64,000 nucleotides of DNA from Hansfordia pulvinata (taxonomy: Eukaryota; Ascomycota; Sordariomycetes; Xylariales), in contig BJKQ01000010.1 in the NCBI GenBank assembly GCA_006538405.1, forward strand, positions 1,302,001 to 1,366,000, given 5' to 3'. Below, piece by piece: positions 35,123-49,293 of this stretch; position 1 is the first letter of the stretch, and each line of letters begins with the position of its first letter. The position numbers and the translations under genes are program-made. A model generated the notes under the pieces. That model saw only the letters and a list, made by a program, of their open reading frames with translations, had not been told where the DNA came from and made no database searches.

Positions 35123-36419
35123 ATGAGCCACAGCGACAATCTCATCGACCTTTCGCCCCCGCCCTCGGGCGCCTGCTCCCCCTCGGTCGCAACGCCAACC
35201 CCCCAACATCCAGGTCCTCCCGCCCTGCGCCCAACTCTCGGTCCGACCTCACCGCTTCTTTCCACAGTGCTCACAGCACCTATAGTAATCAGAGCACCCA
35301 CAGCAGCAGCAACGGAGGTGGAAGCGGCGGCGGCGGCGGCAACGGCAGCAACGGCGGCAGCGGTAGTAACAGCACCTACGGCCTGGGGTCTGCGCTGTCG
35401 GGCCTCTGGAAGCGCCTGTCGGCGGTCGACAGCTCCGGCCTACAGAGCTCGCTGGCCTCGGCCCAATCCCAGCTGTCTTCCACCATGTCCACCTTTGGGT
35501 CTGATGGCGACGGCATTCATGGCGCCTACACTCCCCCGCGCCGCGCCGTCTCGCCCCGCGTCCTGCCCAGCCTTGAGCCCATCACTCTGACAGGGTACGC
35601 TCCGGATACCGACCCGGACGAGCGCCTGTTATCCCGTGGTATCGCCGAGGAAATTCGCACCTTCATTCCCGAGCGCCTCAAGATCGCCGACTGCTGGAGC
35701 CTGGTGTACAGCCTCTACCAACACGGCAGTAGCCTCTCCACCCTGTACAAGCTGTGTGATGACTACCGTGGCTCGCGCGCCGGCTTCATTCTTGTCGTCC
35801 GCGACGCCAAGGAAGGCGTACGTGGCAGCTCTCTTCGCAACGGCCCCAGCTCTCCCCCACCCGCTCAGCCTGGCTAACCTCGACTCGACGACAGACCTTT
35901 GGTGCTTATCTGACCGAGCCGCCGCACCCAAACTCTCACTATTTCGGCACCGGCGAGTCCTTCCTCTGGCGCGCCAGTCTACATGCTCCACTCCCGCCTC
36001 CCCCCTCAGCCGACACGGCGGACCTCAACTTCCGCACCACCACCATCGCCGACACCGACCTCCCCTCTCCGAATTGCAAGACTGCCTTTGACAGCAATAT
36101 CCCCGGCGCCTCCTTGACCCCCACCCCTACTGATCCCAACACCGGCAAGGCTGTCCCCAAGCCCCCGGCGGCAGCTCACAGCATTCGATTTCAGAATTTC
36201 GCCTATACGGGCGCCGACGACTACTGCATGTTCTGCGAGACGGGCTTTCTTTCTGTTGGCGGCGGCGGCGGTCGCTTCGGCCTGTGGCTTAACGACTCAT
36301 TGAGCATGGGCCACAGCAGTCCTTGCGACACCTTTGGTAATCAGGGTCTCAGTGAACAGGGAGACAAGTTCGATGTACTGGGTGTCGAGCTGTGGGTCGT
36401 CGGCGCCACCACGGGCTGA
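35123..36419 (+). CDS. OXR1: Oxr1 oxidation-resistance protein with TLDc domain, one intron, apparent N-terminal frameshift
   Basis: TLDc proteins protect from oxidative damage; in yeast Oxr1 promotes V-ATPase disassembly. The start MSHSDNLIDLSPPPS at 35123 looks genuine, but the downstream frame differs. From about 35200 the coding frame reads SSRPAPNSRSDLTASFHSAH, a Gly/Ser/Asn linker, then SGLWKRLSAVDSSGLQ. The TLDc domain begins at LSRGIAEEIRTFIPERL and includes CWSLVYSLYQHGSSLSTLYKL, GFILVVRDAKEG and, after the intron (35818-35894), TFGAYLTEPPH, YFGTGESFLWRA, DDYCMFCETGFLSVGG and FGLWLNDSLSMGHSSPCDTFGNQ, ending FDVLGVELWVVG. Exon 1 from 35123 is 695 bases, one short of a whole number of codons; a C run at 35199-35204 is the likely site of a lost base. 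The alternative is a start in the long upstream frame. Confidence 0.9.
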
Positions 36420-37827
36420 GCCCTATTGGCGAATGAGATGCGCACTCGAGCTCTCGGGGCGTATCCTGTTTTCCCGCACGGGGACCTTGCAGCTGGTGCC
36501 TAGGGGCCACGAGCCGCGACCTGCAGTGTATCGCTTGTTCGACGGTATCAACACGCAGGCGGAGGGGCTCTTGAGTCTTGACTCGGAAAAGCCCCAACAA
36601 CTGTCCATCTGTTTCCAACTGAGGACCGCCACCTCAGACACGATCTGGGGTTATGGCGATCTGAACAGGCGGCACGACAATTGGCTACTGCTGCTGCTAC
36701 TACGTTTACCACGCCCCATCTGAGCTACAGCAGAAAAAGCATGCAGTGCCATGCAGCTGTGGCCTGTAGATGTACGCTATGTACGGCTTAGAGCCCACTT
36801 GGCTAACATCGGCAGTACCTGCCCGGTCTGCGCGCGGCGGAGGTGAATCCAGTCCGGAGCTTGGTCTCTCCTGCGTTCAAAGCACATGGCTTTGTCGCGC
36901 CTTGCCCAAATCACGCTCTCTTGGAACTCGAGTGGACATGAAGGTGGGCATGGGTCTGACATTGGTCAGGGCCCATTTCGCGTTCAATAGCATGGTAGGA
37001 TATCACCAGAGGGCATCGTGCGAAATACCACCGTGCCACGTGGGGGCGCGGCAGCGCGGACAGCTCAAAATTGAGGTTCTACGAGGCTTTCGAAGAATGA
37101 TGAGCGGACAGAAGCTACACTCTTGAAGGCAGACTGAAGAGCAAGCGCAGCGCAGTCTTGGCTTTTGGCGTTGATTGGGATAGATCATGTGATTATCGCC
37201 GTACCCATTGATGGAAAAAGACGTGTCAAGCAATAGAACGCCCCTTATAAGCTCCATGTCGAACTAGCCTTCCTGCCTGTCTGAAATATCTTGCCAGCGA
37301 TTATGAGATTACGCATCTTGGCATAACAATCTCTATTGACATCCACGGATGGTTCCTGGCAGGGCAATATAGTCGGGTGAAGCGACTCGTGCTGGCAAAG
37401 CGGCATCTCTACAGTCCAGCGACGACGCGAGGTTGGGGTTACAAATTTGCCATTGATCGAGATACCCTCGTCAGCGGTGTTATCTCGTGACACACGAAGA
37501 TGTCATAGTGGGCCCCACCCACCAGAGATCCCGTGTACTATCTAAAACAGCTTGGCCCTGCCTGATACTCCGTTATGAAATCCTCATCATCCACTTCATC
37601 CACTTCGCCTGCTGTAAATACAGCTCAGCGCTGTACAGATATCCTTGCCACCATCGTCATTCAGCCGAATGGCTCTGTGTCCGTTCTGAACATCATCGAC
37701 GCCACCCGACGCAGTGACTATACTGAGGTTGTCTTCCGTTCGTGTGGCATAGTCCAAGAGTTAACAACCAGACTCTCGAGCGACCCGTGCCACAGCGGCG
37801 TATTGTCCACCAAGCGAGATCTCACAT
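36420..37827. other. Convergent intergenic region, OXR1 / PMK1
   Basis: 1.4 kb between two 3' ends. Only short overlapping frames; none resembles a known family. Confidence 0.6.
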
Positions 37828-39109
<1,282 letters not shown>

Positions 39110-40960
39110 GGTGGCGGGCTGCTGCTTCGTTGAGCGGTGGCCTCGATCGTTGACGGCTGGACGAGAAATATGAGCTGTTCGAGGCCTGCCTGAACAGCGA
39201 ATAGCGGTTCGCGCTGCGGTAGAACGAGATGGATTGAGTCGGTATCGAGACAGGGGTGACGAAGTCTCGTGCGGCTGCGACGAAATGGGTCCTTTATAGA
39301 TGCGCGCCGAGCTTGATTAGGTGGTTTCTTTGTAAGGGTTTTGCTAACGGGTGTCCGTCTGTCTCTCGATTAGTACGGCTACGCCAGTAGGGCAATATGG
39401 TATAAGCGCTAGGTGACTAGAAGACAAAGAGACGAATGGGGCTGGTGTGCCAGTCTGGTGAGACTGCTGTGGTAGGTGGGACAGAGAAGAGTGAAAGTCA
39501 TCTGAGGTGGGTGGGCATCAGGCGCGTGGGTGTAGATATAAACGAAGAGGGCCACGGTTGCCGGTAGGGATTATTGTGTTGGCTCTTGAATAACGGGGCA
39601 TTGTAGGAAATGGGGGCAAATCGAATTGCTGAGCTTCGCCCTCGTAGCAACACGACGATGCGATGATGGTCGCTCCGACCCACACGGTACTGAGGGGTGA
39701 TTGATTCGAGCAAACTGGCCGAGGGGTCCATGCCGCCGCGGCCCTGACACTTGGCGCGATGGGCCTCGTTTTGCTCACAAGCCTTTTTCTAGATTGATGA
39801 ACAGTTGCGCGTAGCCGTAGCCGGCGGCATGGGTTCATGGAGCTGTCGCTCTCGAAGGCGCGGATGGTAGCTCACCTGCACGGCCAGGGCCTGTCGTGGG
39901 AGGGGCTGAAAGGGGGGGTTGGAGGTAACAGAAGGTGAGAGGAGTTGAGCGGCCGGGAGAGGGGATATGATACAACCACACCTGACCTAGGGGTGAAGAT
40001 GTGGAAAGCCAGAGAGGCGAGCAAAGAGCCGTCACAGGAGAATAAAGGCTTGTTGTACGACTTCGCAGCAATAGTCTTGAAAATAGACCCGACCCGTCTG
40101 CGAAACAGACAGCACGATGTTGTGACCTCTGGCTATTGCGCCCTCACTTTTGGACCCAGCTCCCTTGAGGTGAGGGGTAAAGCGAAGGGAACAACCAGCA
40201 ACAGCTAGTAACGGTGGTCGTCGAGGCAGGCGGATAGCGGCAGCAACAAGGGGAAACGGGAGACAGGCAAAGTGGCAGCGGGGGACGGAACTGGGATGTG
40301 TTGCTCTGACAGCAGCTCGCGGCATCATGCCGCGGTCGAGTAAAGCAGCTCACTTACCAGTTGGTCACGGCAGCCTGGCTTGGGTTAGCTCGGTCGGGCT
40401 CGTCTTGCCTCAGCTTTGAGGGGCTGGGCTGTGAGAATGCAGGCGGGAAATGCCGAGCTGGCGACGGCGTTGTGTGGGCAGAGAGAATGGAGGTGTGAGT
40501 GAGGCAAGAGGTGGTGAGCAGAACCACGAGCGACAGCGGCAGCGGCGGCGGCGGCAGCGGTTGTGGTGGTAGTGGTGGTGGCAGTGGCAGTGGGAGAGGA
40601 TGCGCGGGCAGGTGGATGCGGCGGCGGGATGGATGTGAGTTGGCTGTCGTCCACGTCTGTCTGTGTGTCTGTCTGCCGTCTGTCCAGGTCCCGGTCGGTG
40701 TCCGAGCAGCTCCCGTCGGGCGGGCGTTTGGCTGGTGCTGGCGTGCGTTGGTTGGTGCTGGCGCTGGCGCTGGTGCTGGTGGTGCTGGTGCCGTAGTAGC
40801 ACTGGAGGTGCGGCGCGGCGCGGCACTGCTTGGCTTCGGTTGGCTTGGGCAGAAACACAGGAGGAGCAGCGGAAGGGTGCTCTGGCCTGGCTGCCCGCAA
40901 TGGTTCGTTCCGTCGCTCGGTAGGTCTGACGGGTGCGGGCTCCTCCTTCTGCTCCCAATA
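39110..40960 (-). promoter_or_regulatory. Probable long spliced 5' leader and promoter of PMK1
   Basis: On the minus strand 40900-40360 is rich in C, A and T as fungal leaders are, and ends at a perfect donor GTAAGTGAG near 40358. Possible acceptors follow: CCCCTAG near 39985 and a CAG near 39900. The latter would open a tiny exon ending in a GTGAGC donor near 39875. This suggests one or two introns in the untranslated leader. No coding exon is implied. Open frames here on both strands are simple-sequence artefacts (GGC/GCC, CTGGTG repeats). Confidence 0.4.
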
Positions 40961-43462
40961 GTGCGTTACGAGTACCCGAGCTACATCTATCTACTCGCCC
41001 GCCGCCCAGTGCCGCTGGCCGGCTGCGAGTACATCCTCGTACTGGCCGCCGGGGACCCTGCTCTCGGCTGCCGACGTGACTGGACAGAGCAGATCGAGTC
41101 AGCGGAGGCCGACAGCGACTATCAGAGAACTAGCGTCTGCGACATGAGTGCAGAGCCACATTCATCAGACCGGATGGCGACATGAAGGCGACTTTCAGCT
41201 GCACGAAGACTTCCACATGTTACTCATTGGCATCTGCTCGTATGTAGGTGCGTGGCCCATGAATCCTGGAGAGTATCCGCATGCTGCCCTCTGCAGGTTG
41301 TGATGGAACCCTTCCACCATCCAGTTGGCTTAGTGGGGGTGTACTCGTACGAGTATGCAGTCATGCACACTCGCACACACACCTTGGCTGGATCTTCGCA
41401 TGCGCATGCAAGATCTGCTCTGGACTGGACGCTTACAAAAACCGGTGCACCCAAGGTACGGTGCATAGGTAACGAGTAGGGTCGTCTGATCCAGGACACT
41501 CCGCGTCCCGAGTTGTGAGTTTCGGGTTCCTGGATCTTACAGGACACGCACGTCCGTCTCCCCTCCACTCGTACCAGCTGGAGGCGAGCAACAAAGCACC
41601 GTTGCCCCGTTGCGGCGGGGGATCGGGGGTCTCGAGCGGGGCAGTAGGAGGGGTCTGCCATTTCGTACCGTTGTCAATCCCCTCCGCAAATAGGCAAGCA
41701 TAAGTGTCTAGGTACCTGCCTCGAAGGATTGCCCGCGATGGGACGCGCACACATGCGTCGTGTCTTCAGCCCGACCACGCCGTCTGCCCACCACCCACCT
41801 CGTTCCCCTCTACGCCCTCCCACACGGCAGTACTTAGGTACCTAACCAGCCTGTGGCCAGATACGAGTGAACCTTGACTGGCCGCAATTGCCCTTGCCGG
41901 ATCGACGCGCCCGGGGTCGTCAGCGTTGCCGTCGCCACCATGCCCGATCGGGTCTCTTGCCGCCTTGTCTCATCTCGTCTCGCCTCCGCGAGGCTGTTTC
42001 ATCACTCCTGCGTTAGGTACATATCTCGCACACATGGAGTCGTCCACTGCCGGCAGGAAGGGGAGGCAAGCTTTCGGAACCAGGCGAGCCTGTACGAGTG
42101 GGCGGCCAAGAGAGCCCTTGTGGGTTCTGAGGTCATCCATACCGTGCCGACATGTACGAGCACCTTATTACTGACTTATGAAAAGGTGAGCACTACTTGT
42201 ACTCGTAGGCACGGGTAAGGGGTAGGTACGCGTAGTCTGCGCTAGCGGACCATGGCAGGTCGGATGCGAATACACGTCATTCTTCACATCCGGCTCTGTG
42301 CGGTCATCATTGAATACCTAACTTACAGCATCTACTAGACAGTATTTGGGTATGCGGATGGCCCCTGGGAGAAACCGTACCTTAATATCGCCGTGCCAAG
42401 AACGCCTATCAACTATGGTACGAGTATATCATCAACTCCGCCAGCCCGCGGCGTTTGTCGCTGGCCACAAGTTGATCGTCCTGCACGCAGCTGACCAACA
42501 AGCCCTACCCGCGGCTGCAAGCATCGTGCTTCTATGATCTACCCTTCGCCCAACCCCGAGGTGTGAGCCCCACCCCCTCCCATACCCGAGTTCTGTGAAG
42601 AGGCGACAAGGGGAACGTGCGCCAGAGCAGACAAGCACGCGGACAAAGCAAGCAAGCACGCAGACAAACAACTCGAACAACGCTGTAGCCAAGCCTTTCT
42701 ACCTTGCCGGCCCTGGCGCCCGCGCACCCTCTTCCGCCCGAGGGCAGGCCAATCAGCCCCGCGGACGCAGCCGCCCGCATGCTGGGTCCCCGCCCGTCAC
42801 GTCCCCAACCCGCGCCTGTGACTGGCCAGCCCAGCGACGCGTAGCCGCCCAGGTTGGCATGGGAGGATGGGGTGATGGGGGCCTTGGAAATCCATAGAGC
42901 ATGGCCATGTCTTTGCAGACCGGCCGGGTCTGTTCTGGTTGGTCCCGATCGGTCTTGGATCGACGAACCAGCGATAGTCTCGAAGCGCGCTCCATCATCG
43001 CAAGCAAAGCGCCGGTACGCGTCCTGACCGGCAATTTGGAGTTTCGAATCAGATCTCTGTCCAGCATGCGCCAACCTTGCCTTATGTATGATTGGGAAGG
43101 TGAGTTGTTTGATCACCACGGACTGAGGCCCTGCGGACGCGGCCTCATGTGCATGGATGGACACACAACTTGCACATCTCTTACAGAAGCCGCTCACGAG
43201 CCAGGGCAAACAGTACGGATTCATATGCTTCATTCATTGTCGGCGGATCGAATTCTAGTGGCAAGCTAAGACGCTTTGGACTCATGCCTGCAGGGCAAAC
43301 CCCATTGACCCGTGGCCGCAGGCAACAACGTCAAACCTTTTCTAACACCCCACCGGCACCTTGCTCCTGGCTCTGCAACGACATCGTACCTCATCACTGT
43401 ATGACCTGAATAGCATGTCAGCCCGTGCTACCGCCTTTTGCAATGTTGGCCAGGAGGGCATG
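40961..43462. other. Gene-poor intergenic region 3' of SEC24
   Basis: 2.5 kb. It contains TACGAGTA/TACTCGTA words near 40969, 41342, 42198 and 42419 and scattered GGTACC/TACCTA words. No conserved open frame is visible on either strand. Confidence 0.55.
41342..41355. repeat. Perfect 14-bp palindrome from overlapping TACTCGTA and TACGAGTA
   Basis: TACTCGTACGAGTA is identical on both strands; intergenic. Confidence 0.95.
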
Positions 43463-46422
43463 TTACTGTACCTTTTCTCTCATCATGCCCATCCACTGGC
43501 CAAAGCTCACGCTCTGGTCCGCGCGATCCTCCACCAGTAGAGTCTGCGCCCAAAGCTTCAAGCTGGGCTCGCCATCTTCTCTGACAATATACAGGTGCGG
43601 GACGGTGATGCTGCCCACGCCCTTGGCCAGGTGATCGCGGCTCTTGCCAATCACAGCCCGTACCCGCTCGTTGAAGTCGTTGTCCAATTCGGGGATGGAG
43701 CCCTTGCCAACGCGCAGCTGGGTCCGGTCGCTGACGCCAAAAACGTCCGTGAGGAGTTGGGGCACAGCATCTCGCCCCACCCACAGGAACTGCGTCTGGC
43801 CGTCGTCAATGAGATACAGGCCGTAGGACACAAAGCGCTCCGAGGAGAGGTTCACAGGAGGAGGCAGCACGATCTGGCTCGTCTCGGGGTCGGGGACGCC
43901 CGCGTTGTCGGGCATGTCGTGCAGAGAGTACAGTCGCGGGTAGATGTACTGAATCAGCAAGGGCAGAGGCAGCGTCGAAAGTTGGCACAGCGCAGCAGAC
44001 CTCAAGTCAGATGGGATCTGAGCCGACTTTCTCAACCCAACATTTTTGATCAGCCCTAGGAAGAGGACAGCAAGACCGCGAAGGTTGGCGGGGAATTGCA
44101 GGCCGCCGCCTCCCATGCTGCCTCCAGCCAGCTCCTTCTTGAAGGTTTGCAGGAGCTCCATGAGCTTGCTCTGAAGTGCATCGCGAGCAGCGTCGAGGCC
44201 GCTGCCGAGAGCCCTTTCAACGGCCTTGTGGCTGAAGTAGGTGGTGATGGCGCACTGGTCGGCGGAAGCATACAGGTCGGCCATATTGGTGGTTGTGGGG
44301 AGAGCTAGGGTCATGACACGGATGCGGCGTTCGCCATTGCAAGTCGTGTAGAGGACGCCAGCCTGCAGGCAGACAAAGTTCTTTTGCAGAGCTTCGTCGA
44401 TAGCCACCTCGACAACGTAGCACTGGTCGCGAGGGAAGGCGGGAAACGCACAAAGGTCCGAGGAGCGGTTGAAAAAGTTGCCGTAGAAGGTACTCATGCG
44501 GAGGCCCGTCGACGCGCGAACTCGCAGAACAGCCTCCAGACCAATTTCTGAGGACAGATAGTCGCTGAATTCCGAGGCAAACTTGATGGCATCCTCGGCA
44601 CGGCCAGCATTCCATCCAGGGTAGAACCAGGTTTGTCCTCCGGTGTAGCGGGGCAAGTTGCTGAGCGATGCGACATCCTGGTACTGGGAGGAAAAGAGGA
44701 ACATGTCGATAGAAACCTGGTTCTTCGAGCACTCAACGGCGAATGACTTGTAGAAACTGTTGGCTGTCTGGAGAAGTCCGCTCTCTTTAGAAGTACCCAG
44801 TAGTTTCTTGTCCTCGCGCATCTCCAGCTTGCCGACGCCCATGTTGGGCAGAGAAGCACTCAGAACGACCAGCTTACCGCCTAGAGGCGAGATCAGCTGG
44901 TGGCCAGAGCGCAGAGCGGAGCCCATGCAAGAACCGTTGTTCTGGTTGTTCTGGAACATCTCGGGAAGCTTGGTGAGGAAGTTCTCGATGCTCTGGCGAG
45001 ATTCTGTCAGGGGTACCAGCAGATCGGTGGGAACGGGAAGGAAAGGCTCATCAAGGTCGCTCACAACCAACATGGTGGTCTCGGCGTTCTCGTCGCTGTC
45101 CTTGGGAACAGAGAAGTAGTGCAAGCTGGAGTCGACGGCCATGAAACCGATTCTGGTGCGTCGGTCGGCATTGGGTATCCTGTTCAGACTATCGAGAATC
45201 GTGCGGGCGCTCGTAGCCAGTAGACCCGTGGACACGGAGGCGTAGCTGACGTCGAAAAGGAACAGATATACCAGTGGCTGGGGCGGGCGAACCATGTATT
45301 CCTGAGGCGCGACAAATTCGACGACAGAGTGGTTCAACTCGGCCCTGTCCCACCTGTTGACACTTCTCTGGGCGGCAGCATCCCAATCGAAGGCCTGAGG
45401 CACGTCGTTGGTGAGGTTACACATGTTGCAGCGCCACCGATGTCCCTGGTCGAGGAAAATGACATACGGGTTGATGTAGGTCCTACATCTGCGGCAACGA
45501 GCAATAACTTGATCCTGGACAACAGGCACGGGGTCGTCAATGTCGTGCAGCGCGGCATAAGGCTGGATGACCAGGGCGAAAGGCAGCTTTGATTTCTTGA
45601 GGAGAGAATGTGTTTGGGGCGCCGCATTGAGAGTGGATCTGATGTATTTGGGCGGGCAGTTGGCAGTGGGTGAGCCAGTGACGCTGGCCTGAGGATGGGT
45701 TAGCATATGAGTTTGGCGGACGGGAACCTGGACGCGAGGAGGCATACGTTAGGGGGGAGGATGCACGGTGGCGGGGGTAGATCCAGCTCGGCGACGTTGA
45801 AGGGCTGGTTCATGAGGTCGGTCGGGTAGAGTTGATTCAGAGCAACGCGCGCCTGACTGTTGGCAGCGGGCGGCATCTGGGTCTGCCCAGAGGCGCCCAC
45901 GTTCATGTTCTGCATGCCGGCGGTGATACCGGCGGTGGGGTCGGGCTGAGCACCGGCTCCGTAGTAGCCGGCGGGCGCTTGGTAGCCGCCGACGCCAGGC
46001 TGCTGCTGGGGAGGCATCTGGCCGGCGGCAGGGGCGCCGTACTCGGCGGGGGCGGGCGAGCCGTAGCCAGGCTGAGGAGCGCCATAGCCAGCTTGATAGG
46101 GCTGTTGGCCGGGATAACCGCCGTAACCCTGGGCCGGGCCGGGCTGCTGGGCGCCGGCAGCGGGCCCGCCAGGAGGAGGGGGCATGCCGGCCGAGTTGGC
46201 GCCGCTTCCAAAGTCGAAGGCCTGGGTGGCATAGCCGCGCTTCTTCTTCTTGCCGCCGTCGGCAGGCTGGCCAGCAGCGGGGGGCGCGACGGGCGACTGC
46301 TCTTGGGAGTCGAAGCCGGGGGCAGGAGGCTGGTGTTGCTGTTGCTGGTCGGGGTAGGGAGACTCGTGGCCGTATTGCTGCTGCGGCGGGAACTGGCCGT
46401 AGCCCTCGTTGGGAGCGGCCAT
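43463..46422 (-). CDS. SEC24: COPII coat cargo adaptor Sec24, one intron
   Basis: Sec24 pairs with Sec23, binds Sar1-GTP and selects cargo for COPII vesicles leaving the ER. Exon 1 (46422-45748) encodes a Pro/Gly/Gln/Tyr-rich N terminus with [15 protein letters not shown]. The 59-base intron (45747-45689) precedes exon 2 (45688-43463); total 966 aa. Exon 2 shows [13 protein letters not shown], the zinc finger [26 protein letters not shown], the trunk domain ([58 protein letters not shown]), beta-barrel and helical regions, and a gelsolin-like end ([31 protein letters not shown]) closing with [14 protein letters not shown]. It is complete with no missing segment. It is divergent from the small membrane protein at 48816 over 2.4 kb. 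Confidence 0.96.
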
Positions 46423-48815
46423 GATGGGCGCAATTGGCGATCGTCGTCAGGCTGCGGGATGGAGGGGGTGGTGATGGTGGAGGTTGAAGTCTGGATATGC
46501 TAGCCTGGCCTTGAGCCTGAAGTTGGCCAACCAAAGGGAGGGAGGAAAATGTGGCCACAGCTTGGTCGTGCCTGCCTGCTCCTGCTTGGGGACAGCTTGG
46601 CGTATGACTGCCACAATGGCGGGATGGGTACCTCGAGCTGACTTGGGCGAGACTTTGGCGGACCAGCAGGGATACCTGGGGGTAGTGCTCTTCACAGCCG
46701 TGAGACAGGTACTTCTTACGTGAGCTAGTGTACTGAGCTACCCCGGTTCTCGGATAGCTCGAGCGCAGCTGTGCGTCCAGAGATCCGGGGATGTTGTTCT
46801 TCCAGTCTTGTATCTACATAGACCAGGTACCTTGGCTACCACTGGATGGTGCCCATAACCTTCGAACATCAGCAAACATTACGGTGAGTATGAGATGATA
46901 AAATTGCAGAGATTATCTATTGATGAGGCTTCTGGGCCAATCGAAAATCAAGAAAAGAAACTGCGCGCCAAAGTCTTGAGTGCCTCACCTACACGTACTC
47001 GTGAGCCCCAGAGGACGTGTACATGGATTGGATGGGAGTGGTGCCCACCTGGCGGTTGGTCACCCTCTCAGCAGTCCAGAAGCCACGAATGCAGATACAC
47101 ATCTGCACCAGCCCAATAGGATATCCACGGCTCCGGCGCATCTACGAGTAGCTCTGGCTCCAGGGAGGGTTCCTCCGGCGGCGACAAGGCCGCCCGCGCC
47201 ACCAGCCAGCCCGTCAACTTCGGCCTCGGGCGATGAGGTGTGTCTGCGGCAGTGGTCCTCGTCTTTGAGAGGGACTTGCCGGAAATAAAAGGGCAATAGA
47301 GTTTTTGAGACGCGCTTGTCTTCGCCTTCTTACAGTCTCGAACGCCATGCCTGTCTCTGCGGCCTGGTGCGAGGCTTGTAGCTGATGGGTGGCAAGGCTG
47401 CGATGGGAGGGCTGCGGACAGGCTGTATCTGTACCTATAGATTAGGTGGTAGGTACCCAGGGACCTACGAGTACGAGTTCATTCTCATCCATCCAATGGC
47501 CCCGTGTCGTACCTCTAGCCTAACTAGGTACATAGGTACCTTACATGCATGTAGCCAGCGAGCCACCAGCCTGAAGCGAGGCGGAGTGCATGAGCTCCAG
47601 CCCCCCGCGGAGCAAATGGGGTGCAAGCAACGGCGTGCCCCGGTCCGGGCCTGTGATCTGGCCTCCGTTCTGGGGCGGCCAGACCCGCGAGGCCCCGAAT
47701 CTGACGACATTCTGCTATCCAGTGGCTCCAGGTCTGGCTCGAGAACGACTAGGCACTTTACCTACATACATGTACATCTCTTTGTAGGTAGGTACAGGCA
47801 GGTTAGGTAAGGTAGGTACCTACCAGTAGGCACATGTAGACGGAAAGCCGGCTCCCAGGACGCGCACCGCCTTGTCGGCGCAGCTGAACTAACCACATCC
47901 AGATCCGACTCCTTGCCCTTGCCTTGTGTGGGGTGCGGCCGTCCGAAAACACCGTACCGGAGCACATGCCCATGACAGGGTCGGCTCCCTCCCAGTTCAA
48001 AGCATCCATACTCGAGGTAGGGGCAAGGCAGCCCTGGAGGTCCCCCTCCTTCCCGAGGTCCAGTTTGGTCCGAAGTGCCCAGGCAGGTTCGGCATCTATT
48101 GCCGTCAAACCATAGGTGCGGGAAGCCTACACCCCAGTCATTGCTCGTACCCAAGTCGCAGCAACCTACAGGCAGGTGGTATTCAGGTCACCACCACGCC
48201 CCGGCTTTGAGGCATCCATGGAATCGACGAAACCCCATCTGAGTGGTGGCCATGCTCGCGGCGGCTTTGTGCTGCGCGACTCTCGCCGCCCCTCCACTTT
48301 TTCACGTACCTAATCTACATAGGTACGAGTAGACCCCCTTCTTCCTCTCCTGTCATTGCCGCATCGTTACGCGCAGTCCATGGCAGAGGGCGCCAGCAAC
48401 TCAAGAAGACTCGTGCCCACTTACCTAAAGGCCCTAATAGCCGACTTCCCTGCCCATTAATAACCTCCCACTAACCCCCGCCTTGTCCACCTCCCTCTCA
48501 ACCGGTTACCCCCGAACGTCCCTGGTGGGTTTCTCGCCGCGTCCGGCTGGCACGCTGCTGGATCCTACAGATCTTTACGTCTTCGCCTGAACCGATCCAA
48601 GAGATAAACGCCAAATCGCGCCTCGTCGCCCGCTCACCCTCCCACCTTTCCCAACTCCCTCCAACCTCCCGACCCCACGACTCTCTCCATCTTGCCAGCC
48701 CACGGCCTTCTACCTAGAACTACCGTCATTGCGCGCGCCCCGCGACAAGCCACTGGCTATCGGCAACAAAGACCAGATCGACAGCCAAGACCCTTGCGCG
48801 CCTAGGACCGCCGTA
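46423..48815. other. Divergent intergenic region, SEC24 / small membrane protein
   Basis: 2.4 kb. TACGAGTA words lie near 47144, 47467 and 48323, and dense TAGGTA/GGTACC repeats occupy 47520-47545 and 47785-47825. The final 300 bases before 48816 are C-rich and probably the leader. No gene is seen. Confidence 0.55.
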
Positions 48816-49293
48816 ATGGCCTGGGGAAGTAATACCGAGAAGGCCGCCACCGCTGCAAAACATTCCACCTTGAGGTACGCCCTGCCTAACTGAGCACGCG
48901 CGAAGCATGCGGACACGCTTCGTCTCGGCCTCTGCCCGCCTCGTGTCTTTCGCTACCCCCGCAACACCGCCTCTGCGCTGGCGCGCATGACTGACGGTTT
49001 TTTCTGTTGACAGCAAGCTCGCTCCCCTGCTGATTGCGCTGGTCCTGCTGTCCGTTTTCGCCTGGATTGGCTGGCAGATATATCTGTCGGTCATCAAGAT
49101 CCAGCGTGGCGCTGAGGAGCGCATGGCTCGTCACAACGTCAACTTCAATCGCAAAGGCGGCGGCCTACGCGTCGGCGTCCGCGACCGCGGTGAAGAAAGC
49201 TATGTCGATGCCACCCAAGACTGGGTCGTGAAGGCCTGGAATATGGCTGGGACGGGTGCCGAGAAAGCCAAGCAGGCCGTCAAGAGAAAATAG
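48816..49293 (+). CDS. Small single-pass membrane protein conserved in fungi, one intron
   Basis: 112 aa of unknown function; I recall similar short proteins in many ascomycetes. Exon 1 (48816-48874) gives MAWGSNTEKAATAAKHSTL. The intron 48875-49013 has a GTACGC donor, a CTGAC branch and a CAG acceptor. Exon 2 (49014-49293) opens with SKLAPLLIALVLLSVFAWIGW, a clear transmembrane helix, then QIYLSVIKIQRGAEERM and a basic/aromatic C-terminal part with RVGVRDRGEESYVDATQDWVVKAWNMAG, ending KAKQAVKRK. The conserved YVDATQDWVVKAWN block argues for selection. Topology is probably a short N terminus and a longer basic C terminus on opposite sides of one membrane; the membrane is not predictable. Confidence 0.8.

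Noticed and set aside
40499..41185. Gly/Val/Cys-rich 228-codon frame
   Set aside because: Generated by GGC and CTGGTG simple repeats on the strand opposite the probable PMK1 leader.
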